NCBI RefSeq assembly: GCF_964340395.1
Contig: NC_135559.1
Span: 17,723,550-17,787,549, forward strand
From: Glandiceps talaboti
Lineage: Eukaryota; Hemichordata; Enteropneusta; Spengelidae
Direction: 5' to 3'
Length of the DNA: 64,000 bases
Shown piece by piece: positions 50,424 to 62,462 of the stretch; the stretch's first letter is position 1, and each line of letters begins with the position of its first letter. Under the pieces are notes generated by a model, which did not search any database, was not told where the DNA came from, and worked only from the letters and a program-made list of their open reading frames with translations. The position numbers and the translations under genes were made by a program.

Positions 50424-50563
50424 CTAACTGTATATGTAGTATAAACCATCCTCCTGAATTGTTATACCACTATTGTCACTATTCAAATGAAAGCTGTCTT
50501 TCATTCCTGAAACATCTTTCCTATTCATCCATTTAGTATAATCCCAATTCCTGAGTAACCCAA
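50424..50563 (-). pseudogene. TNF-ligand penultimate exon copy, broken
   Basis: Same 140-nt length and splice sites as the intact exon at 63125-63264. The final Gln codon of GLYYIYSQ is TAG here (plus-strand cta just inside the donor), so the frame stops at the exon end. With the truncated terminal exon at 49297-49398 this is a TNF-ligand pseudogene. Confidence 0.85.
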
Positions 50564-50615
50564 CTGTTAAAAATAGAAGTGTATTTCATTTATTCATTTA
50601 TGTATGTAATTCAAA

Positions 50616-50910
<295 letters not shown>

Positions 50911-51547
50911 AGCACACACAAAAGGATAACAATCAAACAACTTTATTATCATGTATTTACAAACTCATAACTTCACAATTCTTATTTTATTATAATTCAG
51001 TGTAGCTTGTGTTTTAATAGAGTTCGATAATCAACACTGATATAAGAATTTTACTCAGCATTATCACACGATTTCCTTGCTGTGGCAGGCACTGTTGCAT
51101 CGTAAACCTGCCCTGAGACAGGAACACAATCATCCTACAAAGGCATCTTTTGAAGCCTTGGCCATCACACACACACACACACTTCTAGCATGTACGCTTT
51201 CCCGGAGACCTAAACATCTTCAGCTTGCAGTCTACTAGTACTACGCTTAACCAAACTTCTTCAAACTGATTTCTACTAAGCCTTCCCCAAATCATGCCAC
51301 CCGCCATTTCTATATATCCCGATTCACTTACTCCCATTATCACGCCTATTTCATTTGGTGGGCCTCCTTAATTGCTGAGTTCGAATGTTGGAACTGGTAC
51401 GACAATATACAACCTTGACAGAGAGAGGCTTTTAAACCACTCCTGCTCCTATCTCGCCCTCGACGTTTTTCTGTGCATCTCTCACAACAGACAATGCAAT
51501 GCATTATAAGAGAGCGTGGGATGTATACGTACTTTTCGGATACCTTA

Positions 51548-51550
<3 letters not shown>

Positions 51551-51605
<55 letters not shown>

Positions 51606-51693
51606 ATGGATGGATGGATGTATGTATGTATGTATGTATGTATGTATGTATGTATGTATGTCCATGTATGTATGTATGTATGTATGTATGTAT
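51551..51693. repeat. (GT)n - (GGAT)n - (GTAT)n compound microsatellite
   Basis: It corresponds to the GTAT array at 34063-34284 but lacks the exon 11 sequence on its left. It therefore marks the left breakpoint of the segmental duplication. Confidence 0.95.
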
Positions 51694-51980
51694 GTGACTG
51701 CATCCAATCGAGTAGCGAGTCTGCACACTTGCACGTGCCTATGCACGATTGTGCCAACAATAATTTGCTGTATATTACTAACAAAGACGAATTGATACAT
51801 TATCATACAAATACCTGTCGGTCTATCGTATCGACTTACTTGGAAAGAATATGACAGTTTTGGGCACATGCCTTTTATATTTTATTCACAACTGTTTAAT
51901 ATACCTATACATAAAAGTATAACTCTAGGACTATTTTTAGATTGAGGTAATAGCAATTAATAAACTGTTGACTCTTGCAG

Positions 51981-52273
51981 AGTATATCGACCATCGTAAA
52001 ACTGATTTCCGTGTCATTCCTGCGTCGTCTTTTGAAGAGATGACAAACCAAATCCTAGCTGGTCCGCAGTCTGTTGATACTAAGTTCCTCGCTTATCACT
52101 TGAAACATGTGCTGAGAAATGCTTGTCAACTAAAGATTTCAGATGTCTGTCATTTAACTACAAAGTGAGGGATCAGACATGTTCGTTGTTGGTCAACGGC
52201 AGATTTGGAGACGAGGACACAGAAATGAAGCTGGACAGCAACTTTAACCATTACGAGAGTCTTTTAACTGCTG
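51981..52273 (+). pseudogene. Broken copy of the channel PAN exon
   Basis: The acceptor and the start (EYIDHRKTDFRVIPASSFEE) are intact. A net 5-nt insertion near 52080 (actaagtt in place of att) shifts the frame. Beyond it the original frame still encodes the FRCLSFNYKVRDQTC part without stops. No channel exons precede this copy, so it is a fragment. Confidence 0.9.
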
Positions 52274-52796
52274 GTAAATATAATTTACACTTTTATACTT
52301 TGTGCGAATATGGTTAAGTAATATTATACAGCTAGAAATCCACAAGCAAGCATTAAGAGCAAAAATCAGGCCTGCAACTGTCCTGATAACCCTGTTGCAG
52401 AGCTGAGAAAGTTTAGTGGTGTATGCATGCTGGCGAGACCAGGAATATTGTGCTCACTATGTCAGAGCACTATACTATAGTTGTCTGAGTCTCGATCAAT
52501 AATATGCCACCTCTTTGAAGATCACCTATTTAGTTTTCAGAAGATCTTAGCCTGAGATATAAATGCAATAAATTCACTGCACTGAAATCATGGACTCAGT
52601 ACATTGAAGCATTTAGACTGAAAATACTTGTCGTTGTGCACGCCACTTACACACGATACCGACTGTGAGTGAAAGAGTGTACCCAGCGACAAATCTTTCA
52701 GTTTATGTGACTCCACAAGCTACAGATTTTGTACATCAGAAAGGAGTGCTATGCAAATAATGTAAAAAACGTTTCACTTTGTGTCTCTTTTGACAG

Positions 52797-52912
52797 TTGT
52801 TGATAGCATTGGAAATGGTACGTTGTGTCCGACGGGTTTCTTCCAATGTGGCTCGGGGGAATGCTTACATAAGTATAGAGTATGTGACGTCATTCGACAT
52901 TGTTCACTTCAG
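52797..52912 (+). pseudogene. Broken copy of channel LDLa exon 13
   Basis: 116 nt compared with 141 nt in the original. A 25-nt deletion after CDVIRHCS removes the calcium site and the last cysteine and shifts the frame; both splice sites remain. Confidence 0.9.
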
Positions 52913-53439
52913 GTATGGACACTTCTTTTTTGCTGGGACATTATACAAAGGAATTTTCTTTAAGTTGTAGAAATCTATTCAAAGACAAAGGTTTTGATAA
53001 CAAATTTAAACAAAAAATTTTACTTGAAGGCTTAATTTTAGTACACATCTGACAGGAATTCAAATCAATACACTTGAACTTCTTGGCCAGAAATTTTCCG
53101 CGTTGAAACCTCAGACCAGGGGACTGTACTCCGGTTTCCTTAGAACTTGTCTACATATGTTCAGATATTGAGAGTTCAGTTCTGTGAATGGGAAAAAAGA
53201 CAAATCCGACATGTAACGTTGTCATTTATTCGGTATCGTTATCTTGGAAAAATTTCTTTTCTTCGCAACGATTACCCATGAATCTTATAAGCAGAGCTTT
53301 GTCTACAGTCATGTGATCGTTACGGTAATAATAAACGCAGACTTATCGTTATCTTGGAAAAATTTATTTTCTTCGCAATGATTACCAATGAATCTTATAA
53401 ACAGAGCTTTGTCTACATTAAAGTGATCGTTACGGTAAC

Positions 53440-53651
53440 AAGTGACCTATCGGTCAGAATAGCCCCGCTGTTCTTTTTAGTTTTTATTTTGGTAGCAATG
53501 TAATAAAGTGGTTAGTGGTTTCATAAGATGTCTCACTATAAAACACATTTTACACAGAAAGTTGGTAAAATATTGTACTTTTATACCATAGTCACCATTT
53601 TATAAAAATTACACAAAATCTCAGAAAAATAATGATTGGGAAATGCGCGCG

Positions 53652-53711
<60 letters not shown>

Positions 53712-55590
53712 GGATTTTTGAGGTTGGCTATAAATAATTCCAGTGTCTTACAGTTTTAACCCTGGAAAATATAATAATGAATGAAATAAACTAGGGATCT
53801 AAAACAATTTTGTGGGAATTCGAATTTCAATTTTCTAACAAATTTACCAAAAACACTGTCCATAAGCATATTTGTCAACAACATTCAACTTGTAGTAGAC
53901 ATAACATCGTCTAATATTTAAATTCACGGAGTGTTTTGTGACCGGCGCCTGTCAGCAGACTCGGCCATTTTTTTCATCATTCCATTGTATTTAAACCTTG
54001 TACTTGACATTTCGTAATATTTATAATTCTCAACAAAATACCTCAACATGTTTCACCTCGTTCGTACTCAAAGCAGCCCCGCGGTATGATCACTGACATG
54101 ACTAGAGAGAACCTTTTTGGATTTACATGTAAAACGGGGAAAGATACGCAAAACATAATGCAAAGTCTGAAGCCAAATTAAAGTTGTAATTATTTAATTA
54201 TTTTTAATTGCCAAATATTTGCATTTTGGAAATGGCAAGACATGTTCATGTCATTTACATCACAGATAACTAACACTAGTTATCTGTGTTTACATGTAAA
54301 CTGTCGGCCAATAAACAAAGTTTGGTCGAATCACTGTACGTACTGCACCCGCGCGCCGTTATGGCCTAGGCATGCCTTGCTTACGCGAGTTGTCTTCATT
54401 CTAGTTCACTGTCACTCCAAATTGCACGATAATATAGAATTAATCACAAGTTAAATGTTATCTGAAAACATCAAACTTTTATAGTGGGTCTGAAGTGTGA
54501 TTTTAGTGAGTACCAAGAACTCCCACGTTGCTTGCTGCTGGCTGTGGAAAATCGCCCGGTCAGACGAAGCCAGCTTCAACTTCCGGGTCAAATCAGTCGT
54601 TTTCTACCGAAAATTCTTGAACGGTCCGCACCGTTATACAACGATCCTACTAAATTTACTTACCATGGTTATTTAAAACACATAAAATCCACCTTTTTAT
54701 GAAATTTGTAAACTTTCCGGTCCATATTGAGGAAATTATGAGGGAAAACCGGGTCGAAATTTCAAGGCCTCAAGAATTCGTCGGAAAATCGGTATTCCTA
54801 AATGTAATGCCAAAATTTATTTTGCTGGCACGAAAGAAGAGATGTCAGTTGAGGTTTAGACGTTTTCAGATACTAAAATGGGGGACTCTAGTGAAAGTTA
54901 CGGCGAGTTGAATATACCGAAAATTAAGGCCTGTGAGCAGCCATTCAAAATGTAACAGTCTGGAGGATAGATTTTATGCAAATGAGGGTATTGCGGACTG
55001 GCTGATTATGTAGAAGGGGTGCCGAATTTGGATTTGAAGTTTACAACCCTGTTTCGAACAAACACTTGTCATTTGGGCACCCAATGCATAGAATTATGAG
55101 TATAGCACATATTACATTGCTTGTTCGACGTCAATAGTGTCTTTTGAAAAGTGGCAGTTTACTTAAAATCTTGTCGACTAATTTCCAATATGGCGTCGGT
55201 CACAATGCTCATTAACATATTAATTTTTTTGTTAAATTACAAGAAAAAATCATAAAAAATAAAAATGAAGATGTACTGACTTGAAATTAACAAATCTGAG
55301 TAAGCTACACCCTGCGCATCAACATACCAGATATCAAAGCAATCTGAGAAGTAGTGGAGGAGATGATGAAATGTCATTTTTTCAAAAAGAAATCATAAAA
55401 AATTCAAAATGGCACAGATCAACTTGGCATGAACAAATCAGAATAGCCAAATATCGAAGAATTCTGACTCACTTTCGGAGAAGATGATGAAAATATAAAA
55501 AGTTGACGGACACCAATGATTCCACCTATACTCTATACCTAAATACTCACCTATACCTAAAGCTACGCTTTCAGCTTTCGCTGACAGCGG
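53440..55590. mobile_element. Insertion of about 2.1 kb separating the duplicated blocks, possible transposon
   Basis: This stretch has no counterpart in the original locus. Its ends show an imperfect inverted match: AGCCCCGCTGTTC near 53462 and the reverse complement of GACAGCGGAGCTAATAAT near 55583. It contains a (CA)n run (53646-53708), CpG-rich words and no transposase-like ORF. It may be one or more non-autonomous elements. Confidence 0.4.
53646..53708. repeat. (CA)n microsatellite
   Basis: About 28 CA units preceded by GCGCGCACG. Confidence 0.95.
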
Positions 55591-55592
55591 AG

Positions 55593-56990
55593 CTAATAAT
55601 AAAAGCAGGCTTGTGGAAACGTGCCAATGTTATTAAATTTGGCCAAATTATTGCGCAAAAACAACATTTGTACGGATGAAAAGTTTTCTTTTGTGAAAGC
55701 CGCAGACACCTGATTTAAATAAATTGAAGGTAAATAGAAAATATAAATTTTGCAAGTCATACCTGCTTTTGTTTTCCCATATACATAGCAGCAAGCTACA
55801 GTTTCCCCCTTCTCTGCAGTCTCCACAGTGACGTCATCACCTGGTTGGAACAAAGTCACTACGTCATCACCAAGTTTTGCTACCTCATCAAAATCCAGTA
55901 TGTTGTCTATCTTATCGCTGAGGAATGTATTAATATATCCGCATAATCCCATGAAACCTTTTGGTCGTGGTTCAGGTAGCGTGCCACACTTTGTCAGGCC
56001 CACCAACGCTTCTGTCTGACTACCATTGTGGTAACAGTGGGTGTATAAAGGGATAAGAGACGGGTCCATTCGGCAGTTGACCTCAATCACCTTTAGTTGG
56101 TCATTTTCAACAAACAATTCGATGTGTAAGAACTGATCATTGAACCCTTTTGAAATCAAACCATGTGTGATCTCATCATAAATCCTGTACAGGTCTTGTT
56201 CTTGTTTGTTAGTTACGTCAGCTGATATCATGTTCCCAAGGCAACATTGTGGATATTCGCTAGACCACACCTCTTGCATAATCAACCAACAGCACATTTT
56301 ACCATTGAAAACGCAGCCGTCAATTGCTAATATATTCGTAACATCAATAAACTCTTCTAGCAACAGTCTATCAAGTTTAACATCGTATGTGAACCCCTTG
56401 TCTGTGATCCAGTGCTTCATAAACGCCTGAAAATAGTGACTTTGCTCTCTACGTGTTAAACGGCCATTTTCTATATGCGATATAAATTCCTCCATACTCT
56501 CGATCTTTCGTGTACCACAATTGCCTTGGCCGACAACAGGTTTCATAAACCCTCCTTTGGTCTGTATGATTTCTCGTGCCTTCTCCAGTTTCTCACTGTT
56601 AGTAATGTCATCTTCATCAAATAGCGCATATTCAACAGTCGCTAAATCTGGGTCGAGGTGTTTACGTGAACTGAATTTGTGATACGTCAGAAACACCGAC
56701 TCCACAGATGGACCACGAATATGAGGGAAAGTTTCAGACAATGCAGCATGGACCAAGCAAGCGATATCTGAAAGGCTCAATACCATTGATATGTTTTGTG
56801 TCTTGATGGCTTCTTCACACTCTTTTGTAAACTGTAATAAATCCTCTTTGGTTGACGCTGGTTGAATCATGTGTATGTTGCAGGACTGCTTGGTCTCTTC
56901 TGATAAGTACCTGAGGAATGTAGAAAACTGCTGATCCCAATTGGTTGGACAGAGAAGTAGTATTTCAGTTTTCATGTTCTCCGACGCCAT
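55593..56990 (-). CDS. ATP-grasp ligase-like protein, duplicate copy
   Basis: The main exon is 55763-56990 from Met 56988-56990 (MASENMKTE). A longer open frame reaches 57047, but that extension is not conserved in the nested copy. The protein is about 95% identical by eye to the nested copy. It keeps the lysine loop GGFMKPVVGQGNCGTRK, the hinge LLLEEFIDV, and both metal-site segments HIELFVEND and VIEVNCRMD. The Glu in HIEL (56118-56120) matches the first metal-binding Glu of biotin-carboxylase-type ATP-grasp enzymes and is Gln in the other copy. Unspliced, the frame runs to 55593. The donor at YGKTKAG is conserved (intron from 55762), and splicing would join KTKA to ENFSSVQMLFLRNNL. Substrate and pathway are not evident. 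Confidence 0.85.
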   Translation of the reverse strand: MASENMKTEILLLCPTNWDQQFSTFLRYLSEETKQSCNIHMIQPASTKEDLLQFTKECEEAIKTQNISMVLSLSDIACLVHAALSETFPHIRGPSVESVFLTYHKFSSRKHLDPDLATVEYALFDEDDITNSEKLEKAREIIQTKGGFMKPVVGQGNCGTRKIESMEEFISHIENGRLTRREQSHYFQAFMKHWITDKGFTYDVKLDRLLLEEFIDVTNILAIDGCVFNGKMCCWLIMQEVWSSEYPQCCLGNMISADVTNKQEQDLYRIYDEITHGLISKGFNDQFLHIELFVENDQLKVIEVNCRMDPSLIPLYTHCYHNGSQTEALVGLTKCGTLPEPRPKGFMGLCGYINTFLSDKIDNILDFDEVAKLGDDVVTLFQPGDDVTVETAEKGETVACCYVYGKTKAGMTCKIYIFYLPSIYLNQVSAAFTKENFSSVQMLFLRNNLAKFNNIGTFPQACFYY

Positions 56991-57129
56991 ATTTGATGAA
57001 AACCTACACCTATAACCCTTTGTTAACAGCTGTAAACAAAATGGCAAGCCACCTATAGCTATGAGTGACCTGTCTAGCTACTAGCTAAGACCTTTGGGCT
57101 TTCTTCTGATATTATGTTACTTTTTTTTG

Positions 57130-57600
57130 ATCTTCGCACTCAGCTGACAGACCAAGTAACTACACTCGAATCACTCGCACATCTTACATCTTATGTACCG
57201 ACTCAGCTTCTGTACCGAGTCAACTTCTGTATCGGGATCTCTACTTGAACTTTAGAGAGTTAGGTCAGACTGCACACAGTTTATGTTTAAGCCGAGAGTC
57301 TACACGAACCATGGCCACCACTTAGCAATATGCCTCGTTCATTGACTTCCCCCGAAGTGAAGTGTCTCTCTGCTAGTTCCAAGTGTAATCTTTAGTGTCC
57401 TTAAAGTCTAAATTTACATAACACATGTGTATGGCCAAATACATAATACAAACCATATTAAAGTCTTCAAGAGGTGTTACCATGCTCTAAAGACTATTCT
57501 CAAAACATTGATAAATGATCACTATGAATCCTAGTTATTTATAAAATGCAGAGTGTCGTCTCATGTACTCGAGTACGCTTGGAATCTTAAAATTGTGAAT
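57130..57600 (+). repeat. Segmental duplicate of 36040-36560 (block B), displaced
   Basis: Shared words include agctgacagaccaagtaa, cctcgttcattgacttccc, gtctaaatttacataac and gatcactatgaatcctag. In the original locus this block lies 3' of the ATP-grasp gene; here it lies 5' of it, in the same orientation. The order of blocks is therefore A-C-B instead of A-B-C. Confidence 0.85.
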
Positions 57601-57917
57601 GTCATCCGTGACAATTACAAGCGACCGAATGTCGCTTTGCACCTACAATCGAGGGCCCGAGTGCTCTCATACTTTTGTTCGGCAACCTTCGGAGCACATA
57701 CCCGAGGTCTTGTAAGAAGACTACCTATGACCATGACCATGAGAATGACACTTCTTTGACGACAAATAGCCATGACCTTGTGAATGAAGCATATAATGGA
57801 CTTGGCAGCTCAGTACAAGGAAGTAGACATGAATTTTGTCCTTGTGCATTCAGTCCTTTGTCAGTCACAATAAAGAATTAACAAGTCAAATCAACATCAC
57901 AACATAGACACCAAGAT

Positions 57918-58164
57918 AATAGGGAACTTGCAATACAGACTGAGCATGTTCAGACGCAAAGGACTATGGGATTATCTATGGTTATCGTGATACCTAATCT
58001 GGAGCTACTGATAAAATTAACCTCCCACAATTGTCAGGGTAACTATGAATTGATTATTTGTGGTCACAAACAATGTATCAACATTGTTTACAATACTAAT
58101 TGATTAGTATTTATTATCACAATTCCCTTGATGAAACATTCAACATGGCGGATTTGCAAGTTTC
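57918..58164 (-). mobile_element. MITE-like element, copy 2 (inverted relative to copy 1)
   Basis: It begins AATAGGGAACTTGCAA; its other end is TTGCAAGTTTC, a mutated version of the 16-bp terminal repeat of the 46634-46885 copy. Interior sequence matches that copy in reverse complement. Confidence 0.8.
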
Positions 58165-58309
58165 AGGTCGGTTATTTCGATTTTGAATCGGGTTCTTGCC
58201 CACAACCACAGCACCTAAACTTTGATAACATTTTATCTAACGTTGCTAAGAATCCAATCCATCTGATTTGATTTTTGCTCATATTACTAACGTTGTTGTT
58301 ATTGTTTTG

Positions 58310-59776
58310 GGACCGGTCAGTTTCTTCGGCCTGGGGGGGGGGGGGGTGGATTGGTAGGGGGGTCACCCTGTTTTTGAAACTGGCAGTAGGGGGGGGGGGT
58401 CATGCTGTTTTGAAAATTGTGGAAGGGGGGGGGGGGGTCATTGTGTTTTGTGATGGAAGAAAAAAATCCTTTCTACAATGGCATATAGCCTTGTCTGAAA
58501 TGTGGTACATGTCAATATTTGTTCTTGTCCCTGTTTCTTACATGAATTCTTTAACATTACTTATTAGTTCAAACCTAACTATACATATTCATATACATTG
58601 TACATGTACCGGTATTACCTAGCTAGCACACTAGTTACAGAACATGTCATGTAAATGTTTGGCTGTTTCACAATCAATGCTTCACTTATATTGCAGTTTG
58701 GGGCAAAAGTGAACTTGAAGGTTTCGTAATGGTAATTTTCATAGACAGTTTATAAATGAAGTTAATCTAAATTGTTCTACTCATCATGCTATTGACACTA
58801 CAAATCACCACATCTCATCAGATTCCAGTTACTATTATACACTAGGTATGACCACCTAAAGTTCTCTAACATACCGGTGACTTTATTATACATGCAATAT
58901 TAATGCCCCTATATACTAATGTTACGTGTCCATTTTATGTGATATGAGAAACTCATTTAAAAACGTTTTATGTTAGCTTTTCGAAGCTTGGAAATATTAC
59001 CTCAATGGTTATGAATAACCTAAACATTGCCTTAGTATCTCAAGCAAAAAACTCCAGATCTGCCAGGGGGAAAACCCCAAGGACTCCCTCACCCCCAGAG
59101 GTCACTCATACATTCAACCAACAATCAGATGCACCAACAACATTTTTACTGTCATAATGGTATTAAATTTTTCTTTAATATTTTCACCCTATTCTAATTT
59201 GATATGATATTGTCTTTTCAAGATCTGAAACGTTTGCCAAGATAGTCTAAAATTGCCTTAAACTCCAAATCTCCCCTACCAATGATACTACCATTATAGA
59301 TGTGCTGACCTTTACTACATGTATATAATGATGCCATTTAAACTTTTTAAGAACATATTTCAACCCTTAGTGTAAGTTATAAAGAATAGTTTCTGATACT
59401 TGCTGTCTTGTAAAGCATGGATTAAGTTATTGCTTGAAAGGGTCTGAATAGCCTAAATATTGGCTTTAAGAGTAAAAATCCTCCAGGGTTTCTAGAGGGA
59501 GACCCCCTCATACCCCCACATGAGGTGAACATATCCCAGTCTCAAGCTCTTCCCCTCTTACTGTCAAGATGCTATCAAAGTATATTTCAAAAGTATTTCA
59601 ACCCTATGTAGTTGCTTTTAACATGTTGGTGCCGTCTTGAAAGCTTGGAAATTATTGTTTGAAAGGGTCTGAATAGGTTTTACAGATAGGGGGGGGGGGG
59701 GGTCAGTGACTTTTTGTCGGTCCGATTTAAGAATCCACCGCCCCCCCCCCCCAGGCTGGAGAAACTGACCGGTCCC
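58310..59776. mobile_element. G-rich inverted-repeat element of 1.47 kb
   Basis: The left end is GGGACCGGTCAGTTTCTTCG followed by GCCTGGGGG. The right end is its reverse complement with two differences. Just inside both ends are repeated runs of 9-14 G (left) or C (right), joined to words such as GGTCA. The interior carries diverged direct repeats ('agcttggaaatta', 'gaaagggtctgaatag' and 'cctaaa.attg') about 250-420 bp apart, and no transposase ORF. It is probably a non-autonomous DNA transposon. No clear target-site duplication was found. Confidence 0.75.
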
Positions 59777-59887
59777 TTATTAAGGTGTCATGCATGCAAT
59801 CAAAAACATTATACAGTACTTAAATGAAATTTATAAAGAAGGAGCCCCACCCAGCCCTCTGGCTTATAGGACACAAAGAATATCAAC

Positions 59888-59932
59888 ATACATACATACA
59901 TACATACATACATACATACATACATACATAAA
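59888..59932. repeat. (CATA)n microsatellite
   Basis: About eleven CATA units. The following 59933-60470 shows no gene. Confidence 0.9.
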
Positions 59933-60468
59933 TAAATATCACATACGTTTCAGTCGTAAATAAAGTTTTTCCTACGGTTAAAGGCCTCATGTAAAAAGTT
60001 CGCAGTATCAATGGGAAATTTGTCTAGTTTATCGTATATGTTCATATGGCTTAGGTTTGGCATTAAAGTTATTATTTACCTAGTATAATGCTTCCTGAGA
60101 TCCTCGTAAAGATTATAATAAAACGAAAAGTGTATTTAGTATTCTTATGGCTTATTATTGTTATATGTGTATTTGGTTGTGTTTTTGTTTTCAATTAACA
60201 ACTAACCATTGAAAACTAAATAGTTACAGTAACTTAAGCTTTCAACAACACGTCATTGAGGCTGACCGAAATATGACCTCTAGGTTTTGTTAGAGATTAA
60301 TCGGATTTCCATAATAAATGGTTAAAAGATAACATTATATGTATGTTCTTGTACACTTTCTGCTCTCCGTATACTTTCTTATCCTTTTATTCTTCCTTAT
60401 TTATATAAAGTTTTCCGCGATTATTAACAATGTATATTTTTTTTTAAAAGACCAGAAACTGTACAAGT

Positions 60469-60472
<4 letters not shown>

Positions 60473-60509
<37 letters not shown>

Positions 60510-60532
60510 TACATACATACATACATACATAC
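60473..60532. repeat. (CA)n then (CATA)n
   Basis: About 16 CA units pass into about seven CATA units, as at 13961-14042. Confidence 0.95.
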
Positions 60533-60739
60533 AATATCAATTTTTAATCATTCCATTTCTGGCATTATAACCAAAATAACAAATATGTGTAGACATGTAT
60601 AATGAGTTTATTAAAATATACTATAGATAAATTTAAGAAGTAAGTATGTAAATGTGATTCATAGCTAACTTGGGCCTTTATTAATTACCTGTGTATCATT
60701 ATCATTTTCCGATTTCATCAGAATTGTTGCCTCATCCCC

Positions 60740-61932
60740 CTGTTTGTTATGATGACTCATTTGTTATTATACAATTTGTTTTCGTAACATATTGTGTTAT
60801 ATTGTATAAACTAATATAACTAGGAGTGCAATTATTCACCCCATTGTGTATCATTACTAAACTCTACATTTACAATTTCTTTATATGTGTAAGTTTCTAA
60901 ACTTTTAATTGAATATATCAAAGTGGCATAAGAATCTTCAATCGAACTTGACGTTCTTGTTGTCAAAGCACATTCTGACATCTACCATCAATATCTTCAG
61001 TATAAAATCTATAGAATTTATTAAACTGATAGTAATTAATGACTTACATTTCAAACATAACATTTCGATTGATTCTGTTTGAGTAAACAGCATCATAACC
61101 CAAAAGACTTATAAGAAAAAAAGATATACAGAATTTTCAACGCTTATCAATTAAGAGATAAAAAAAATCAATTATATTCAAATTGTTCATGATCCAATAT
61201 GTAATCTAGTATGCTGTGTATTACAGCCAGGTTTGTATCAAGTTAAAGTTAAAATTAAAATAAACTATTTCTTCTAAACATTCAATTAATCTAGTCTTTG
61301 CTTTACATAGTTTATCAACTTATACTATGTTATTATTGTTATATACTCTCTAAATATCTTTCCATTTCGTTATTCCTTTGCTGAATGGTGAGCATTTGCT
61401 CTTTCCATGATAAAACATACAATCTCTTATATACTTTAAACATACTTCTCTAGTGCAAAGTAAAAATGAAAACTGGATGGTCTCAACAAACCTCAACTCA
61501 AAGGGTTACCAAAAGTTCTGATTAGCTTATGCTCTCAACAAAGCCTAATAGGTCAGTACTGATTTATGATTTAGAGGTCAAAGTTTGGGTCTATTATATT
61601 CTCAGTGTTTTATTGACAAAGGTGTCATGATACAGAATGCATGTGAGAGTCTTTATTAGACCGTTTCATTATAAGATTTTAGAGGCAACAGCTTTCTAGA
61701 TACAGCATGACACTCTCTCACACACCCTCCTGTATGTCTTTTTCATTTAGTCTTTTTGTTACTTAGGCTTAGAAAAAGGCTGTGTAATTATACAAAGACA
61801 CATATTACGAATACGATTTGACCCTTTAACCAAAGAGGAGGGTTTACATAGTTATAATCATGATAGTGCTTATACAGTGTTGTATCGTTTGTAATGGGTG
61901 TGGCCAAAGGACAATTATTGGAATTCCACGAT
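60740..61932 (-). repeat. 3' flank of the TNF gene, duplicated at 48100-49296
   Basis: Near-collinear with the pseudogene flank. It lies immediately downstream (minus strand) of the TNF stop codon, so it likely contains the 3' UTR. No separate gene is seen in it. Confidence 0.9.
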
Positions 61933-62367
61933 TTAAGTCAACTTGATAAACCCAATGAAGGTGGCATTCGCTCGCATGTTGATACCGATATTACTGAAAT
62001 GCACTCTCAGATCAACTTTATCCTGAGCAGCTAACCATGATACACCTCCAACAAAGCAGCTATTCTCAGGCCCCGTCGTGTGGAGAGCTAGAACACATCT
62101 TACGAAGATGTTATCGTTTATGAATATGGCCGTCCTTTCCACGCCAATGGTTTGTTCGGCAAAGGTGACCTGTTGTAAAAGTAGTCGGAATACATAAGGA
62201 ATTGTAAACATTTCGTAGCCACTATGATTATGTGTGTAAAAGGGTATACGTATTGAGTCGTGACGTAATAAATTCTAACACCAAAAATCAAGCAGTTACT
62301 CGTCCTTTCAATGAAGGTACACTGGATGTACTAATTGTACGTCATGATTACAAGGCTACTTTGGGGG

Positions 62368-62462
<95 letters not shown>

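Larger units (their letters stand above)
51694..53340 (+). repeat. Segmental duplicate of 34285-36010 (block A)
   Basis: Sequence is near-collinear from 'gactgca.ccaatcg.gtag' through the PAN and LDLa exons and their intron to 'gtgatcgttacggtaataataaa.gcagac'. Intron sequence is conserved as well as exons, so this is a DNA-level duplication, not a retrocopy. A local duplication of about 113 bp follows at about 53231-53450. Confidence 0.9.
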
